From: UBA7985 sp002711265
GTDB lineage: Bacteria > Pseudomonadota > Alphaproteobacteria > UBA7985
Length of the DNA stretch: 64,000 nt
Reading direction: 5' to 3'
Assembly (NCBI GenBank): GCA_965660945.1
Contig: CBFIBS010000004.1
Span: 86,268-150,267, forward strand
Part shown: in pieces, positions 1 through 10,516 of the stretch
How the letters are laid out: each line of letters begins with the position of its first letter
How positions within the stretch are numbered: the stretch's first letter is position 1
Notes under the pieces: model-generated
Databases searched by the model: none
Seen by the model: the letters and a program-made list of their open reading frames with translations, nothing else
Told to the model about the DNA's origin: nothing
Program-made: the position numbers and the translations under genes

Positions 1-285
1 CTCCCGCACCGCGCCGGCCATCACGGCGGCGACTTCGGCAGAGACCGAACCGTGCTCGATCATGGTGTCCTTGGGCACGCTGAGCAGGCCTTCCTTGGCC
101 TCGTTGGCGTAGGCGATGATCCCGCCATCGAAGACGGCCGACGAACCTTGCTGGGCCGTGATTGCGGCCGTGATCATGCCGCCGGTACAGCTCTCACCCA
201 CGGCCAGCCGCAGGCCTGCGGCCTGACAGATGGCGATCAGCCGCCGTGCGGCTGCAGCGATGGCGATGGCCTGCGGGTCCGTCAC
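1..285 (-). CDS. CinA C-terminal / PncC-type NMN amidohydrolase (partial)
   Basis: Only the first 95 codons are inside the window; the 3' end lies beyond position 1. The reading frame starts with GTG at 285-283 and contains the hallmark GESCTGG motif followed by GGIIAYANEAK, typical of the CinA C-terminal (PncC) family, which deamidates nicotinamide mononucleotide in pyridine nucleotide recycling. The start lacks a long N-terminal MoCF-like domain, so this is the short stand-alone form. GTG overlaps the TGA stop of ispDF by 4 bases (GTGA), so it is probably translationally coupled to it. Confidence 0.85.
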   Translation of the reverse strand, partial: MTDPQAIAIAAAARRLIAICQAAGLRLAVGESCTGGMITAAITAQQGSSAVFDGGIIAYANEAKEGLLSVPKDTMIEHGSVSAEVAAVMAGAVRE

Positions 286-1526
286 GGTGCTGTCGGCAGC
301 TGTAGGGTGACGGTCGCCTGCGCAGCGATGCCTTCACCGCGCCCGGTGAAGCCCAGCCCCTCGGTGGTCGTTGCCTTGACCGAAATCCGGCCCGGTTCCA
401 GCCCGGTCAGCGCCGACAGGCGCGCGCGCAGGTCGTCCCGCCGGGGTCCGATTTTCGGCCGCTCGCAGATCAGCGTCAGGTCGAGGTGAACCAGCCGTCC
501 CCCGGTGGCTCTGATCAGGCCGAGGGCGTGTTCGAGGAATACCGTGCTGTCCGCACCCTTCCACTGTGGGTCCGAAGGCGGAAAGTGGTGGCCGATATCA
601 CCCTCAGCGAGGCCGCCGTAGATGGCGTCGGTCAGGGCGTGCAGGGCGACGTCGGCGTCCGAATGCCCCTTGAGCGGACGCTCGCCCGGGAACGTGACCC
701 CGGCGAGAACCAGCTCGCCGTCTTCCCCCGCTTCGCCAAAGGCGTGGACGTCGAAGCCGAAACCGGTCCGGGTCTCCATTGCGGGTGCAGCCGGCGCAGG
801 TGCGGGCGCCGCTGTGGCAGAACCCAGCAGGCTTTCGAGGCTTCCTGCGTCGGATTGGAAGGTCAGCTTCATCAGCCGTTCAGCCCGGGGCAGGGTCATC
901 AGCTCGACCCTGCCGCCTGCGGCCTGATACAGCGTCGCGTCGCAGGTAAAGGCCGTCTCCTGCTGGCGCTGGTGGGCGTCGAGGATGGCGGTGAAGGCAA
1001 AGCCCTGCGGGGTCTGCATCCGATAGAGGCCGCTGCGGTCGATCGGATCCAGCGGGGCATCGGGGCGGGTGCTGCGCACGACGGTATCGGCGGCCGGGAT
1101 GGCCGCGCTGAGCCCCCTCGGATGTTGGCTGCTGCCGTCATCGAGGGCTTCCAGCCGGGCCGCCATGGCGTCGATATCGCCGGGCAGCAGTCCGGGCCGG
1201 GCGGCATCGTGGATCAGCACCCGCGCAGGCGCTTCGTCACCGCTGAGGTGTTCGAGACCGAGGCGAACGGTATCCTGCCGCTGGGCGCCGCCCAGCACGA
1301 TGTCGAGGATCTTGTCGGTCTCAACGCCTTCCACGAGTTCGACCACGGCGTCCATGGTCTGTTCGGAGACCATGATTACAATGTGGTCCACGGACGCGGC
1401 GGCGATCATGGCGTCGAGCGACCACAGCAGCACCGGGCGCCCCTGCAGCCGGGTCAGAACCTTGGGTGCATCAGGGCCGAAGCGGGTCCCGCTTCCGGCA
1501 GCCAGTAGCAGGGTGGCGCAGCCCAC
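282..1526 (-). CDS. ispDF: Bifunctional IspD/IspF, MEP isoprenoid pathway
   Basis: This 414-residue fusion carries 2-C-methyl-D-erythritol 4-phosphate cytidylyltransferase at about residues 1-230 and 2-C-methyl-D-erythritol 2,4-cyclodiphosphate synthase at about 255-414. The first domain shows the nucleotide-binding LLAAGSGTRFG signature (residues 7-17) with a lysine in APKVL. The second shows the metal-binding DVHAF, GHSDADVALHA and ATTTEGLGFTGRGEG motifs. An Ala/Pro linker (ATAAPAPAPAAPAM) joins them. The fusion catalyses two non-consecutive steps of isoprenoid precursor synthesis and is common in Alphaproteobacteria. The start is GTG, 18 bases after the eno stop codon, so the two genes are probably co-transcribed. 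Confidence 0.95.
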   Translation of the reverse strand: MGCATLLLAAGSGTRFGPDAPKVLTRLQGRPVLLWSLDAMIAAASVDHIVIMVSEQTMDAVVELVEGVETDKILDIVLGGAQRQDTVRLGLEHLSGDEAPARVLIHDAARPGLLPGDIDAMAARLEALDDGSSQHPRGLSAAIPAADTVVRSTRPDAPLDPIDRSGLYRMQTPQGFAFTAILDAHQRQQETAFTCDATLYQAAGGRVELMTLPRAERLMKLTFQSDAGSLESLLGSATAAPAPAPAAPAMETRTGFGFDVHAFGEAGEDGELVLAGVTFPGERPLKGHSDADVALHALTDAIYGGLAEGDIGHHFPPSDPQWKGADSTVFLEHALGLIRATGGRLVHLDLTLICERPKIGPRRDDLRARLSALTGLEPGRISVKATTTEGLGFTGRGEGIAAQATVTLQLPTAP

Positions 1527-1544
1527 GGCGGCGGTCTCGCGTGT

Positions 1545-2831
<1,287 letters not shown>

Positions 2832-3044
2832 AGGTCTGATTTCTTTCTGAATTCGGGCGGGGGCCGATGCGGCAGGGCGGTTCTGTCCTGCCCGTGTGCT
2901 GGGACGGCACCGCGCGTTAAACTGCAATTTGTCTAATCTTTTCAGGCAGCTCTTCCTAGTGCCACCGGAGCATAGAAGCGCCCGCCGGGAGGCATAACAC
3001 CCCCTATACGGCTTACAATCACTATTTGCCGGGTTACCAGAAGA

Positions 3045-4676
3045 CTAGACGAGGCGGCTTTGGGTGACGGCGGCGTTGATGAAGGAGACGAACAGGGGGT
3101 GCGGCTCGAACGGGCGGGATTTCAGCTCCGGATGGAACTGAACCCCCACAAACCACGGGTGTTCGCTTTCTGGCAGTTCGATGATTTCTGGCAGGCGCTC
3201 GTCTGGCGACAGGCCTGAGAACACTACGCCGGCTTTTTCCAGCTCGGCGCGGTAAGTCGGGTTGACCTCGTAACGGTGGCGGTGACGCTCACTGATCATC
3301 TCTTGTCCGTAGATGTCCGCAACGCGGGTCCCGGCGGAGAGTTTGCAGTCGTAGGCGCCCAGACGCATGGTGCCGCCCAGATCGTCATCGTCGCTGCGGC
3401 GTTGGATATCGCCGTCGCGCTCCCACTCGGTCATCAGGCCGACAACCGGCTGGTTGGTCGCGCCGAATTCCGAAGAGGCTGCGTTTTCGATGCCGGCAAG
3501 GTTCCGCGCCATTTCCAGCACTGCCATCTGCATGCCGAAGCAGATACCGAAGTAGGGGATCTGCCGCTCCCGCGCATGCCGGACAGCGGCGATTTTGCCG
3601 CTCGACCCGCGCTCGCCGAAGCCGCCGGGCACCAGAATGCCGTGGACGCCGGAGAGGTGCAGTTCGGGGTCTTCTTCCTCGAAAATCTCCGAATCGATCC
3701 AGCGCATCTCGACCTTGGCGTTGTTGGCGATGCCGCCGTGGGTCAGCGCTTCGGCCAGCGACTTGTAGGCGTCGAGCAGGTTCACGTACTTGCCGACCAC
3801 GCCGATGGTGACCTTGCCCTCGGGCTCGGTCACGCGCTTGACGACTTCCTGCCATCGGCTCAGGTCCGGCTCCGGGCTGGTCAGGTTGAAGTGACGCAGG
3901 ACTTCGCGGTCCAGCCCCTCTTCGTGGTAGCTCAGCGGCACACGGTAGATGCTATCGACGTCCAGGGCCTGGATCACCGCGCTCTGATCGAGGTTGCAGA
4001 ACAGTGCGATTTTGGCGCGCTCGTTTTCCGGGATCTCGCGGTCGGCGCGGCAGAGCAGAATATCAGGGTGAATGCCCACGGACTGCAGTTCTTTGACTGA
4101 GTGCTGGGTCGGCTTAGTCTTCAACTCGCCGGCTGCAGCGATGTAGGGCACCAGCGTCAGGTGCAGGAACAGCGCGCGCTCGCGGCCCAGCTTGTATCCC
4201 AGCTGGCGGATGGCCTCGAGGAAGGGGGCGCCTTCGATATCGCCGACCGTACCGCCAATCTCGCAGATCACGAAGTCCTCGCCGTTGAGATCGGCAAGCG
4301 CGAAATCCTTGATGGCGTTGGTGACGTGGGGGACGACCTGTACGGTTGCGCCGAGGTATTCGCCCTTCCGCTCCTTGGCGAGGATGTCGGAGTAGATCCG
4401 GCCGGTCGTGACGTTGTCAGACTGCAGCGCCGATACCCCGGTGAAGCGTTCGTAGTGTCCCAGATCAAGGTCGGTCTCAGCCCCGTCGTCGGTCACGTAG
4501 ACCTCGCCGTGCTGGTAGGGGCTCATGGTGCCCGGATCGACGTTGAGATAGGGGTCGAGTTTGCGCAGGCGGACTTTAAATCCGCGCGCCTGCAGCAGGG
4601 AGGCAAGCGCAGCACTCGCCAGGCCTTTGCCCAGCGAGGAGACCACGCCACCGGTTATGAAGATATACCGTGTCAT
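3045..4676 (-). CDS. pyrG: CTP synthase
   Basis: A 543-residue glutamine-hydrolysing CTP synthase (UTP + ATP + glutamine to CTP), the usual family length. The N-terminal amidoligase domain begins with FITGGVVSSLGKG, the P-loop-like site. The C-terminal class I glutaminase domain shows GGFGERG, the nucleophile cysteine in YFGICFGMQ and the FHPE catalytic His-Glu pair near the end. It follows secG in the same direction after 75 bp that include the palindrome ATAACGTTAT at 4694-4703, whose role is unclear. Confidence 0.97.
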   Translation of the reverse strand: MTRYIFITGGVVSSLGKGLASAALASLLQARGFKVRLRKLDPYLNVDPGTMSPYQHGEVYVTDDGAETDLDLGHYERFTGVSALQSDNVTTGRIYSDILAKERKGEYLGATVQVVPHVTNAIKDFALADLNGEDFVICEIGGTVGDIEGAPFLEAIRQLGYKLGRERALFLHLTLVPYIAAAGELKTKPTQHSVKELQSVGIHPDILLCRADREIPENERAKIALFCNLDQSAVIQALDVDSIYRVPLSYHEEGLDREVLRHFNLTSPEPDLSRWQEVVKRVTEPEGKVTIGVVGKYVNLLDAYKSLAEALTHGGIANNAKVEMRWIDSEIFEEEDPELHLSGVHGILVPGGFGERGSSGKIAAVRHARERQIPYFGICFGMQMAVLEMARNLAGIENAASSEFGATNQPVVGLMTEWERDGDIQRRSDDDDLGGTMRLGAYDCKLSAGTRVADIYGQEMISERHRHRYEVNPTYRAELEKAGVVFSGLSPDERLPEIIELPESEHPWFVGVQFHPELKSRPFEPHPLFVSFINAAVTQSRLV

Positions 4677-4751
4677 GGGCGTTTTTTATGCGCATAACGT
4701 TATAGGGACGCAAGAAGAGTCTCGTCCCGTTTGCGACGTGCAGCCGTGCTG

Positions 4752-5270
4752 TTACTGCGGATCAGTTGTGGCTGTGTCCGTGGCAGCACTATTTTCGACG
4801 GCGGCACTACCCTCAGAGCCCGCATCGGCGGGGGTTTCTGCCGCTGCCGGGGCCGACTCGTCAACGGAAATGTTCGGATCGAACAGCAGGTTCGAGGTGT
4901 CCGCGCCAGAATTTTCTTCACTCGCCGCAGCGCCGTCGTCGAAGACGATCGGGTTAAAGGCCGCCGAATTGTCGATTTCGCCTGCTGGAGTCGTCAGACC
5001 CAGCGTGTTGGAAATGAAACCACCGGAGGAGCCGTAGCCGCCTGCAAGGATGCCCTGAGCGAGGCTGACCAGCATGAAGGCCGCCGCCAGCCCGGAGGTT
5101 GCCCGGGTCAGGAAGCTGGCCGAGGCCCGCGTCTGCAGCAGGGAGCTGGCGTCACCGCCGCCTGCACCCGCGAGGCCGAGACCGGAATTGTCAGTCTGCT
5201 GGATCAGTACAATCGCGATCAGCGCGAAGGCAACCAGAACCTGAATGGACAAAAGCAAGCCGATAATCAT
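4752..5270 (-). CDS. secG: Preprotein translocase subunit SecG with long acidic tail
   Basis: The first 75 or so residues match SecG, the small inner-membrane subunit of the SecYEG channel. There is a membrane helix at about residues 3-22, the conserved IVLIQQ segment, a Gly/Ser loop, and a second helix around GLAAAFMLVSLAQG. At 172 residues it is longer than most SecG proteins. The extra C-terminal part is Ala/Asp/Glu/Ser-rich and looks disordered, a tail style common in alphaproteobacterial SecG. The tpiA-secG-pyrG order in one direction is a frequent arrangement. Confidence 0.92.
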   Translation of the reverse strand: MIIGLLLSIQVLVAFALIAIVLIQQTDNSGLGLAGAGGGDASSLLQTRASASFLTRATSGLAAAFMLVSLAQGILAGGYGSSGGFISNTLGLTTPAGEIDNSAAFNPIVFDDGAAASEENSGADTSNLLFDPNISVDESAPAAAETPADAGSEGSAAVENSAATDTATTDPQ

Positions 5271-5347
5271 GCTGCAAACTCATCTGTCTTGTCGTTTCAA
5301 TGGCGTAGGTAGGACAACCCGCGCCAGAATGGAAGGGCAGAGCGCAT

Positions 5348-6085
5348 TCAGGCGTTCATGGCAGCCGTGATAATCCCCAGAAAATCGTCAGATTTCAGGC
5401 TCGCGCCACCCACCAGCGCGCCGCCTACCTCCTCGGCGGCAAAAACGTCGTCGGCGTTGGCGGCTTTGACCGAGCCACCGTAGAGGATGAAGGTCTCGGC
5501 CAGCGCAGGGCGGTGCTCGCGCAGCCAGGCTCGGATCATGCGGTGCATCGCGGAGATATCGTCGCGGGTGGCGACCTTGCCGGTGCCGATGGCCCAGACC
5601 GGCTCATAAGCGATGGTGATGGCGTCACCGGATAGGCTTTCCGGTAGGCCTGCGGCAAGTTGGCGGCGGACCACGGCTTCGGCCTGCCCGGCTTCGCGTT
5701 GTTCAAGGGTCTCGCCCACGCAGAGGATCACGCCGATCCCCGCCTGCATGCCAGCGGTGACCTTGGCCAGCACCTGCGCGTCAGTCTCGCCGTGGTTCGT
5801 GCGACGTTCGGAGTGACCGACGATAACACCGCGCGCGCCGAGGTCGACCAGCATGGCCGCCGACACGTCGCCGGTATGGGCGCCGTTAGGGTGGGGCGAG
5901 CAGTCCTGTCCCCCGACAAAAATCGGGCTGTCGGCGACTTCTTCGAGCACAGCCGTCAGGTGTGGGGCCGGGGGAAACAGCGCGGTCGTGGGCGCGCCTT
6001 CGGGCAGCTGGTCGACCAACGTGCGGGCCAGCGCACGAGCCTCATCCAACGTTCCGTTCATCTTCCAGTTGCCGGCAATAAACAT
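5348..6085 (-). CDS. tpiA: Triosephosphate isomerase
   Basis: A 245-residue TIM-barrel enzyme interconverting dihydroxyacetone phosphate and glyceraldehyde 3-phosphate. The starting GNWKMNG holds the substrate-binding Asn/Lys, GHSERR contains the electrophilic His, and the catalytic Glu sits in AYEPVWAIGTG. The phosphate-binding YGGSVK and GGALVGGASL segments are also present. It heads the minus-strand tpiA-secG-pyrG-eno-ispDF series and is divergent from the PpiD-like gene, with 201 bp of shared upstream sequence. Confidence 0.97.
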   Translation of the reverse strand: MFIAGNWKMNGTLDEARALARTLVDQLPEGAPTTALFPPAPHLTAVLEEVADSPIFVGGQDCSPHPNGAHTGDVSAAMLVDLGARGVIVGHSERRTNHGETDAQVLAKVTAGMQAGIGVILCVGETLEQREAGQAEAVVRRQLAAGLPESLSGDAITIAYEPVWAIGTGKVATRDDISAMHRMIRAWLREHRPALAETFILYGGSVKAANADDVFAAEEVGGALVGGASLKSDDFLGIITAAMNA

Positions 6086-6202
6086 GGGTCGTGCTTTCCT
6101 TCGGTCAGGGAATTGCTGCTGCGCCTTGTTTAGGCGGTGAAATTATGGTCTGTCACGCGAAAGCTTCGTACTCGCGACTCCGTTATTTGCGGGCGCGCGG
6201 TT

Positions 6203-6219
6203 GAATGACTAAATCATTC
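6203..6219. promoter_or_regulatory. Inverted repeat in tpiA/ppiD divergent promoter region
   Basis: A perfect 6-bp inverted repeat, GAATGA-CTAAA-TCATTC, lies in the 201-bp region between the divergent tpiA and PpiD-like genes. Its symmetry and position suit an operator for a dimeric regulator, but no regulator is identified and a single short repeat may be chance. Confidence 0.3.
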
Positions 6220-6286
6220 TGGTGTCGGCGCGTTTCTGCGCGGATCCCGGCAACAGAAAAACGAAAGACGTTAGGCAGAATTTATC

Positions 6287-8302
6287 ATGATGGGTGGTCT
6301 TCGCGCCTTTGCGCAGTCGATTGCGGGTAAAGCCGTTCTGGTCCTCCTCGCGGTGCTCCTGCTCGGGTCCGGTATTGTGGGTTCGATCAGCCTGTTCACC
6401 TCCTCAAGGGTGAGTACGGGTATCAACGCCGGGGGTGAGCGGATCAACGAGCTGGAGATTGCGACTGAAGCCCGCAATGCCTTCTTCCAGATCGCCCAGC
6501 CTTTTGAAACGCAGCTCGGCCTTCCGCTGACCACCGCGCAGCAGTTCGACGACTTCGGCCTGATCGCTTCCGTGAAAGGCACCACCGAAGACCGCCTGGT
6601 GAACCAGGTTGCCTTCCAGGCGCAGGCGAACCAGCTTGGGCTGACCGCCTCTGATGAAGAGCTCTCTGCCTACGTCCAGAGCGTGTTCACCGATCCCGTG
6701 ACCGGTCAGTTCAGCGAACGCCGCATGTCAAACTCGCTGGCCTATCAGGGGCTGACCGAGCGTGCCTTCCTTCGCGAAACGGCCGCCGAGCTGGCTTCGA
6801 CCCGCCTATTCACGGTCGCCGATGATCTGGTGTTCGATAACGAGACCAACACTGCGATTGCGCCGGTGCCAAGTGCTGTGGCGCTGGCCGAGTTCAACGC
6901 CCGCTGGGCGCGCTATGATATCGATTACTTTGCCATTTCCCCGGATGCTGTAGAGATACCTGAGCCGACCAATGGGCAGTTGCAGGCGATCCTCGACGAA
7001 ACCCCTGTCGCTTACCAGCGCCCGGAATTCCGCAGTTTCACCGGTATTTTCCTGACCCCGGCCGACCTGATCGACAGCATCGAGGTCACTGATGAGGACA
7101 TTCAGGTGACCTACGACGAATATGTTGCCCGTGCCGAGGTGGGCACGCAGTGGGCCTACAAGCAACTGTCGCTGGACGACGGTGACCTTGCCCAGAGTAT
7201 CGTCGACGCCGTTCGAGGTGGTCAGAGCTTCGAGGAAGCCGCAGCCGCAGCGGGCGTTGCGACCCCGAACGACGTGGGTCTGCGCCCAATCTCCTATGGC
7301 CGGGAAGCGATTAATGCTGCCTTCACTGCCGCGACAGAAGTCGGCATGCTGGACGTGGTCGAGGACGGTGGACGCTTCTCGCTGATCGAGGTCTACGACA
7401 TTCAGGCACCCGAGATTCAGTCGTTTGAAGACTACCGCCCGACGGCACGCCTTGCCATTGCGGGTCCCCAGGCATCCGCCATTCTCAGCGCCCGGTTTGA
7501 CGAACTCGACGGCCTCGTCGGCACCATGTCGCTCGAAGATGCAGCAGCGCAGGTTGACCTGCCCGTCATCTCTGGCGAAATGGCACAGAGCGGCCCCGAC
7601 GCCCGGGTCGAGGGTGTGCCCTTCAACGCCAAGATCATCGGCGAGGTGTTCTCGGCTCCGGTTGGCCAGACCGGCTTCCGCAACTCCTTTGGCGACGATG
7701 GCCTGTTCATCCTCCGTGTGGACGGGGTTGAAGAAACCCGCCCGCTAACCTTCGAGGAAGCCGAGCCGCGGCTGCGCATCGCTTACACCGAGGCGACCCG
7801 CCGCAAGCTACTGACGACGCTGGGTGAAGAAGCCATGATCATCGCCGCTAACGCCGAGGGTTTTGCCGCCTACGCGGCCGAAGCCGGGCTGACGATCGAA
7901 ACGCGCGAAGGCCTGACGCTGGCCGACCTGCTGCGCTTCTCGGTGCCGACCAACGCCATCGATGGTGCTGCGGCTGGTGACGTAGTCAGCGGTGTCACCA
8001 ACACCGGCTTCAACATCGTGCTGGTTCAGGATGCCCGCGCGGCCGATGCAGAGGCTGATGCCGACGCACTGGCCGGGATCGAAGCGCAGTTCGCCTTCCA
8101 GTACGACGACGAGCTGCAGCGCGCCTTCCGCGAAGCGGTGCGCGATACAGTAAGCATCAACATCAACGACCTGATCCTGGACCGGGCCGTGACCTCCGGG
8201 CTCAACGCCTACCTCGACCTTCGCTCCGGGGGGGACGGGCAGGTGCGTCTGGAAGGCCGGACCTACGCGGATCAGGGCGGCCAAAACAGCGCAGGCATGT
8301 AA
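6287..8302 (+). CDS. PpiD-like periplasmic peptidyl-prolyl isomerase/chaperone
   Basis: A 671-residue inner-membrane-anchored protein of the SurA_N/PpiD family, which assists folding of secreted and outer-membrane proteins. It starts MMGGLRAFAQSIAGKA, followed by one membrane helix at about residues 17-37, then a SurA_N-type region with NELEIATEARNAFFQ. The body resembles PpiD with a parvulin-like segment around residues 280-370 that is poorly conserved, so isomerase activity is uncertain. Two adjacent ATG codons (6287 and 6290) could both serve as start. trpE follows after 52 bp, a neighbour pair seen in other Alphaproteobacteria. Confidence 0.85.
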   Translation: MMGGLRAFAQSIAGKAVLVLLAVLLLGSGIVGSISLFTSSRVSTGINAGGERINELEIATEARNAFFQIAQPFETQLGLPLTTAQQFDDFGLIASVKGTTEDRLVNQVAFQAQANQLGLTASDEELSAYVQSVFTDPVTGQFSERRMSNSLAYQGLTERAFLRETAAELASTRLFTVADDLVFDNETNTAIAPVPSAVALAEFNARWARYDIDYFAISPDAVEIPEPTNGQLQAILDETPVAYQRPEFRSFTGIFLTPADLIDSIEVTDEDIQVTYDEYVARAEVGTQWAYKQLSLDDGDLAQSIVDAVRGGQSFEEAAAAAGVATPNDVGLRPISYGREAINAAFTAATEVGMLDVVEDGGRFSLIEVYDIQAPEIQSFEDYRPTARLAIAGPQASAILSARFDELDGLVGTMSLEDAAAQVDLPVISGEMAQSGPDARVEGVPFNAKIIGEVFSAPVGQTGFRNSFGDDGLFILRVDGVEETRPLTFEEAEPRLRIAYTEATRRKLLTTLGEEAMIIAANAEGFAAYAAEAGLTIETREGLTLADLLRFSVPTNAIDGAAAGDVVSGVTNTGFNIVLVQDARAADAEADADALAGIEAQFAFQYDDELQRAFREAVRDTVSININDLILDRAVTSGLNAYLDLRSGGDGQVRLEGRTYADQGGQNSAGM

Positions 8303-8354
8303 GTATCTGGCCCCTTACCCTCGGGTCCCTGCTCCTCTACAGACCGGAAGTGTC

Positions 8355-9887
8355 ATGACTTCAGACACAGCATTTGACGACTATCTCGCCGCTCGGAAGG
8401 CTGGGCGCGGGTACCTGCTGTGGCGGACGGCGTCGGCCGAGCTTGAAACCCCGGTCGCCGCAGCGCTGAAGCTTGGCGCCTTCGATGATCTGTCGCTCAT
8501 GTTCGAGAGCGTGGAGGGCGGGGAGAGCCTCGGACGCTATTCCTTCATCGGTATTGATCCTGATCGCATCTGGCACCACGCCGGTGGTAGAACCCGGATC
8601 GGTGACCGCAGCGCCGCGGGCGAAGTCGCCTGGACCGATGAGCCGGCCGAGCGCAGCACCATGGACAACCTGCGCGCCTTTTCCGACGCGGCCCGCGCCG
8701 ATATCCCGGCGCCCTTGCCCCCCATGTCGGCGGGCGTGTTCGGCTATTTTGGCTACGAAATGGTGCAGCACTTCGAGCGGTCTGCCCACGCCAACCCCCG
8801 TGATATCGACGTCCCCGACGCTATGCTGCTGCGTCCACGTGCGGTGATCATCTTCGATCGTGCCTTCGACACGCTCTATCTGGTAACGCCCCTCTGGCCC
8901 GACGCGGAAGAGGAGCCTGCGGCCGCCTTCGCCCAGGGTGAACAGCGGCTGGATGACCTTGTGGCGCAGCTGCAGGCGCCGGTGCCGGCTGACCGCGAAG
9001 CCGCCAGTCGGGGCCGGACAGGCCTGCTGGAGCTGCCCGAGCGCACCTCCAATTTCACCGCTGCCGAGTATGAGCAGATGGTCGAGGTCGCCAAGGAATA
9101 CATCATCGCAGGCGACATCTTTCAGGTCGTTCTCTCCCAGCGGTTCGAGACCGATTTCGACCTGCCGTCTTCAGCGCTCTACCGCGCGCTGCGGCGGGTC
9201 AATCCTTCGCCGTTTATGTTCCACCTGAACATGGGTGATTTCAGCATTGTCGGCGCTAGCCCGGAAATTCTGGTGCGGGTGCGCGAGGAGCAGATTACCA
9301 TCCGCCCGATCGCCGGAACCCGCCCCCGGGGCAAGACGCTGGCCGAGGATAACGCGCTCGAGCAGGAACTCAGCGACGACCCCAAGGAGCTGGCCGAGCA
9401 CCTCATGCTGCTGGATCTCGGGCGCAACGACGTCGGGCGGGTTGCCCAGATCGGTACTGTCGAAGTCACGGAAAAGATGGTGGTCGAGCGTTTCAGCCAC
9501 GTCATGCACATCACCTCCAACGTGGTCGGTAAGGTCCGCGAGGATGTCGACGCTTTTGCGGCTCTCGGCTCGGGTTTCCCCGCCGGGACCGTATCCGGAG
9601 CGCCCAAGGTCCGAGCCATGGAGATAATCGACGAACTCGAACCCAGCCAGCGCGGCGTCTACGCCGGGGCCGTGGGCTACATTTCCGCGACCGGCGAGCT
9701 GGACACCTGCATCGCGCTGCGCACGTCGGTGGTCAAGGACGGCAAGCTGTACGTGCAGGCCGGGGCAGGGATCGTCGCGGACTCGGTCCCGGCGATGGAG
9801 CAGGCCGAGTGCGAGCATAAGTCAGCGGCGCTGTTCCGCGCGGCGCAGGAAGCCATCCGCGTCGCCCGCTCGTCGGACAACAACTGA
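8355..9887 (+). CDS. trpE: Anthranilate synthase component I
   Basis: A 510-residue chorismate-utilising enzyme that makes anthranilate, the first step of tryptophan synthesis, with ammonia supplied by TrpG. The N-terminal part has the feedback-type FESVEGGESLGRYSF segment. The C-terminal chorismate-binding domain shows FQVVLSQRFE, GTRPRGKT, LLDLGRNDVGRVA, FPAGTVSGAPK and RGVYAGAVGY. No trpG, trpD or trpC follows: the next gene is convergent, so the glutaminase partner must be encoded elsewhere or beyond the window. Confidence 0.95.
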   Translation: MTSDTAFDDYLAARKAGRGYLLWRTASAELETPVAAALKLGAFDDLSLMFESVEGGESLGRYSFIGIDPDRIWHHAGGRTRIGDRSAAGEVAWTDEPAERSTMDNLRAFSDAARADIPAPLPPMSAGVFGYFGYEMVQHFERSAHANPRDIDVPDAMLLRPRAVIIFDRAFDTLYLVTPLWPDAEEEPAAAFAQGEQRLDDLVAQLQAPVPADREAASRGRTGLLELPERTSNFTAAEYEQMVEVAKEYIIAGDIFQVVLSQRFETDFDLPSSALYRALRRVNPSPFMFHLNMGDFSIVGASPEILVRVREEQITIRPIAGTRPRGKTLAEDNALEQELSDDPKELAEHLMLLDLGRNDVGRVAQIGTVEVTEKMVVERFSHVMHITSNVVGKVREDVDAFAALGSGFPAGTVSGAPKVRAMEIIDELEPSQRGVYAGAVGYISATGELDTCIALRTSVVKDGKLYVQAGAGIVADSVPAMEQAECEHKSAALFRAAQEAIRVARSSDNN

Positions 9888-9922
9888 CCCCGACTGAGTG
9901 TCTGTCGAGGCTTTGGGCCGCC

Positions 9923-10486
9923 TTAATCTTCCGATTTGGTTTTGAGCGAAGCCAGTGCGGCGAAGGGGCTCATGGTCTCTGGCTGGTCGACAGGATCCTG
10001 CAGCAGCCCGGCGTCGGCCTCGGTCCCCTGCTTGCGTGGGTAGGGATCGAGAACCAGCCCGAGATGCTCGACCACGAAGTCGAGCAGGCTGGGCCGCTCG
10101 TCCACGGTTCGCGGCCAGGGTTCGAGGTCTTCGTTCAGGGTGGCGATATCCCCGTCTGCTGCGGCGATTTCGACCTCCAGCTCATCGCGGAAACTACCCT
10201 CCCGAAACCGGCGGATGAAGCTCTCGTCGAGCGTCGTTTCCAGCGCCTCCAGCGTGACCACACAGGCCTGCGTCACCGTCCCGCTCAGTCGGAGACGGAA
10301 GACCAGCTCCTTGCCGCCTGCGCTCAGATCAGCGTCAATGGTCAGGCTGAGGTCGTCAGGTGCGGTCTGCAGGTCCAGCTGTTCGGCGATGGCCTGCGCA
10401 GCCTCGGCCTGGACTGCAAGGCGGTCGCGCCAGCCGTCGCGGGGCCATTCGATCGGGTCGGTCAGGGGGTCTCGGTGCTTGGTCAC
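9923..10486 (-). CDS. DUF177 / YceD family 23S rRNA accumulation protein
   Basis: A 187-residue member of the YceD (DUF177) family, associated in other bacteria with accumulation of 23S rRNA. The sequence has the family pattern of an N-terminal PIEWPRDGW-like segment, a central GTVTQACVVTLE core (the conserved Cys-containing part) and an acidic middle. The C terminus is short and charged. It lies 30 bp downstream of the cytochrome bc1 chaperone gene on the same strand, a common alphaproteobacterial pair. The usual next genes plsX and fabH are not here; plsX is found at 21.9 kb. Confidence 0.8.
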   Translation of the reverse strand: MTKHRDPLTDPIEWPRDGWRDRLAVQAEAAQAIAEQLDLQTAPDDLSLTIDADLSAGGKELVFRLRLSGTVTQACVVTLEALETTLDESFIRRFREGSFRDELEVEIAAADGDIATLNEDLEPWPRTVDERPSLLDFVVEHLGLVLDPYPRKQGTEADAGLLQDPVDQPETMSPFAALASLKTKSED

Positions 10487-10516
10487 AGGGCAGTTCGGTT
10501 CAGCTTGGGGCGTTGA

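Noticed and set aside
2832..2927. 32-codon upstream extension of enolase
   Set aside because: The extension is unlike enolases and the internal ATG gives the normal N terminus.
4694..4703. ATAACGTTAT palindrome between secG and pyrG
   Set aside because: Too short and without a partner site; may be chance in a promoter region.
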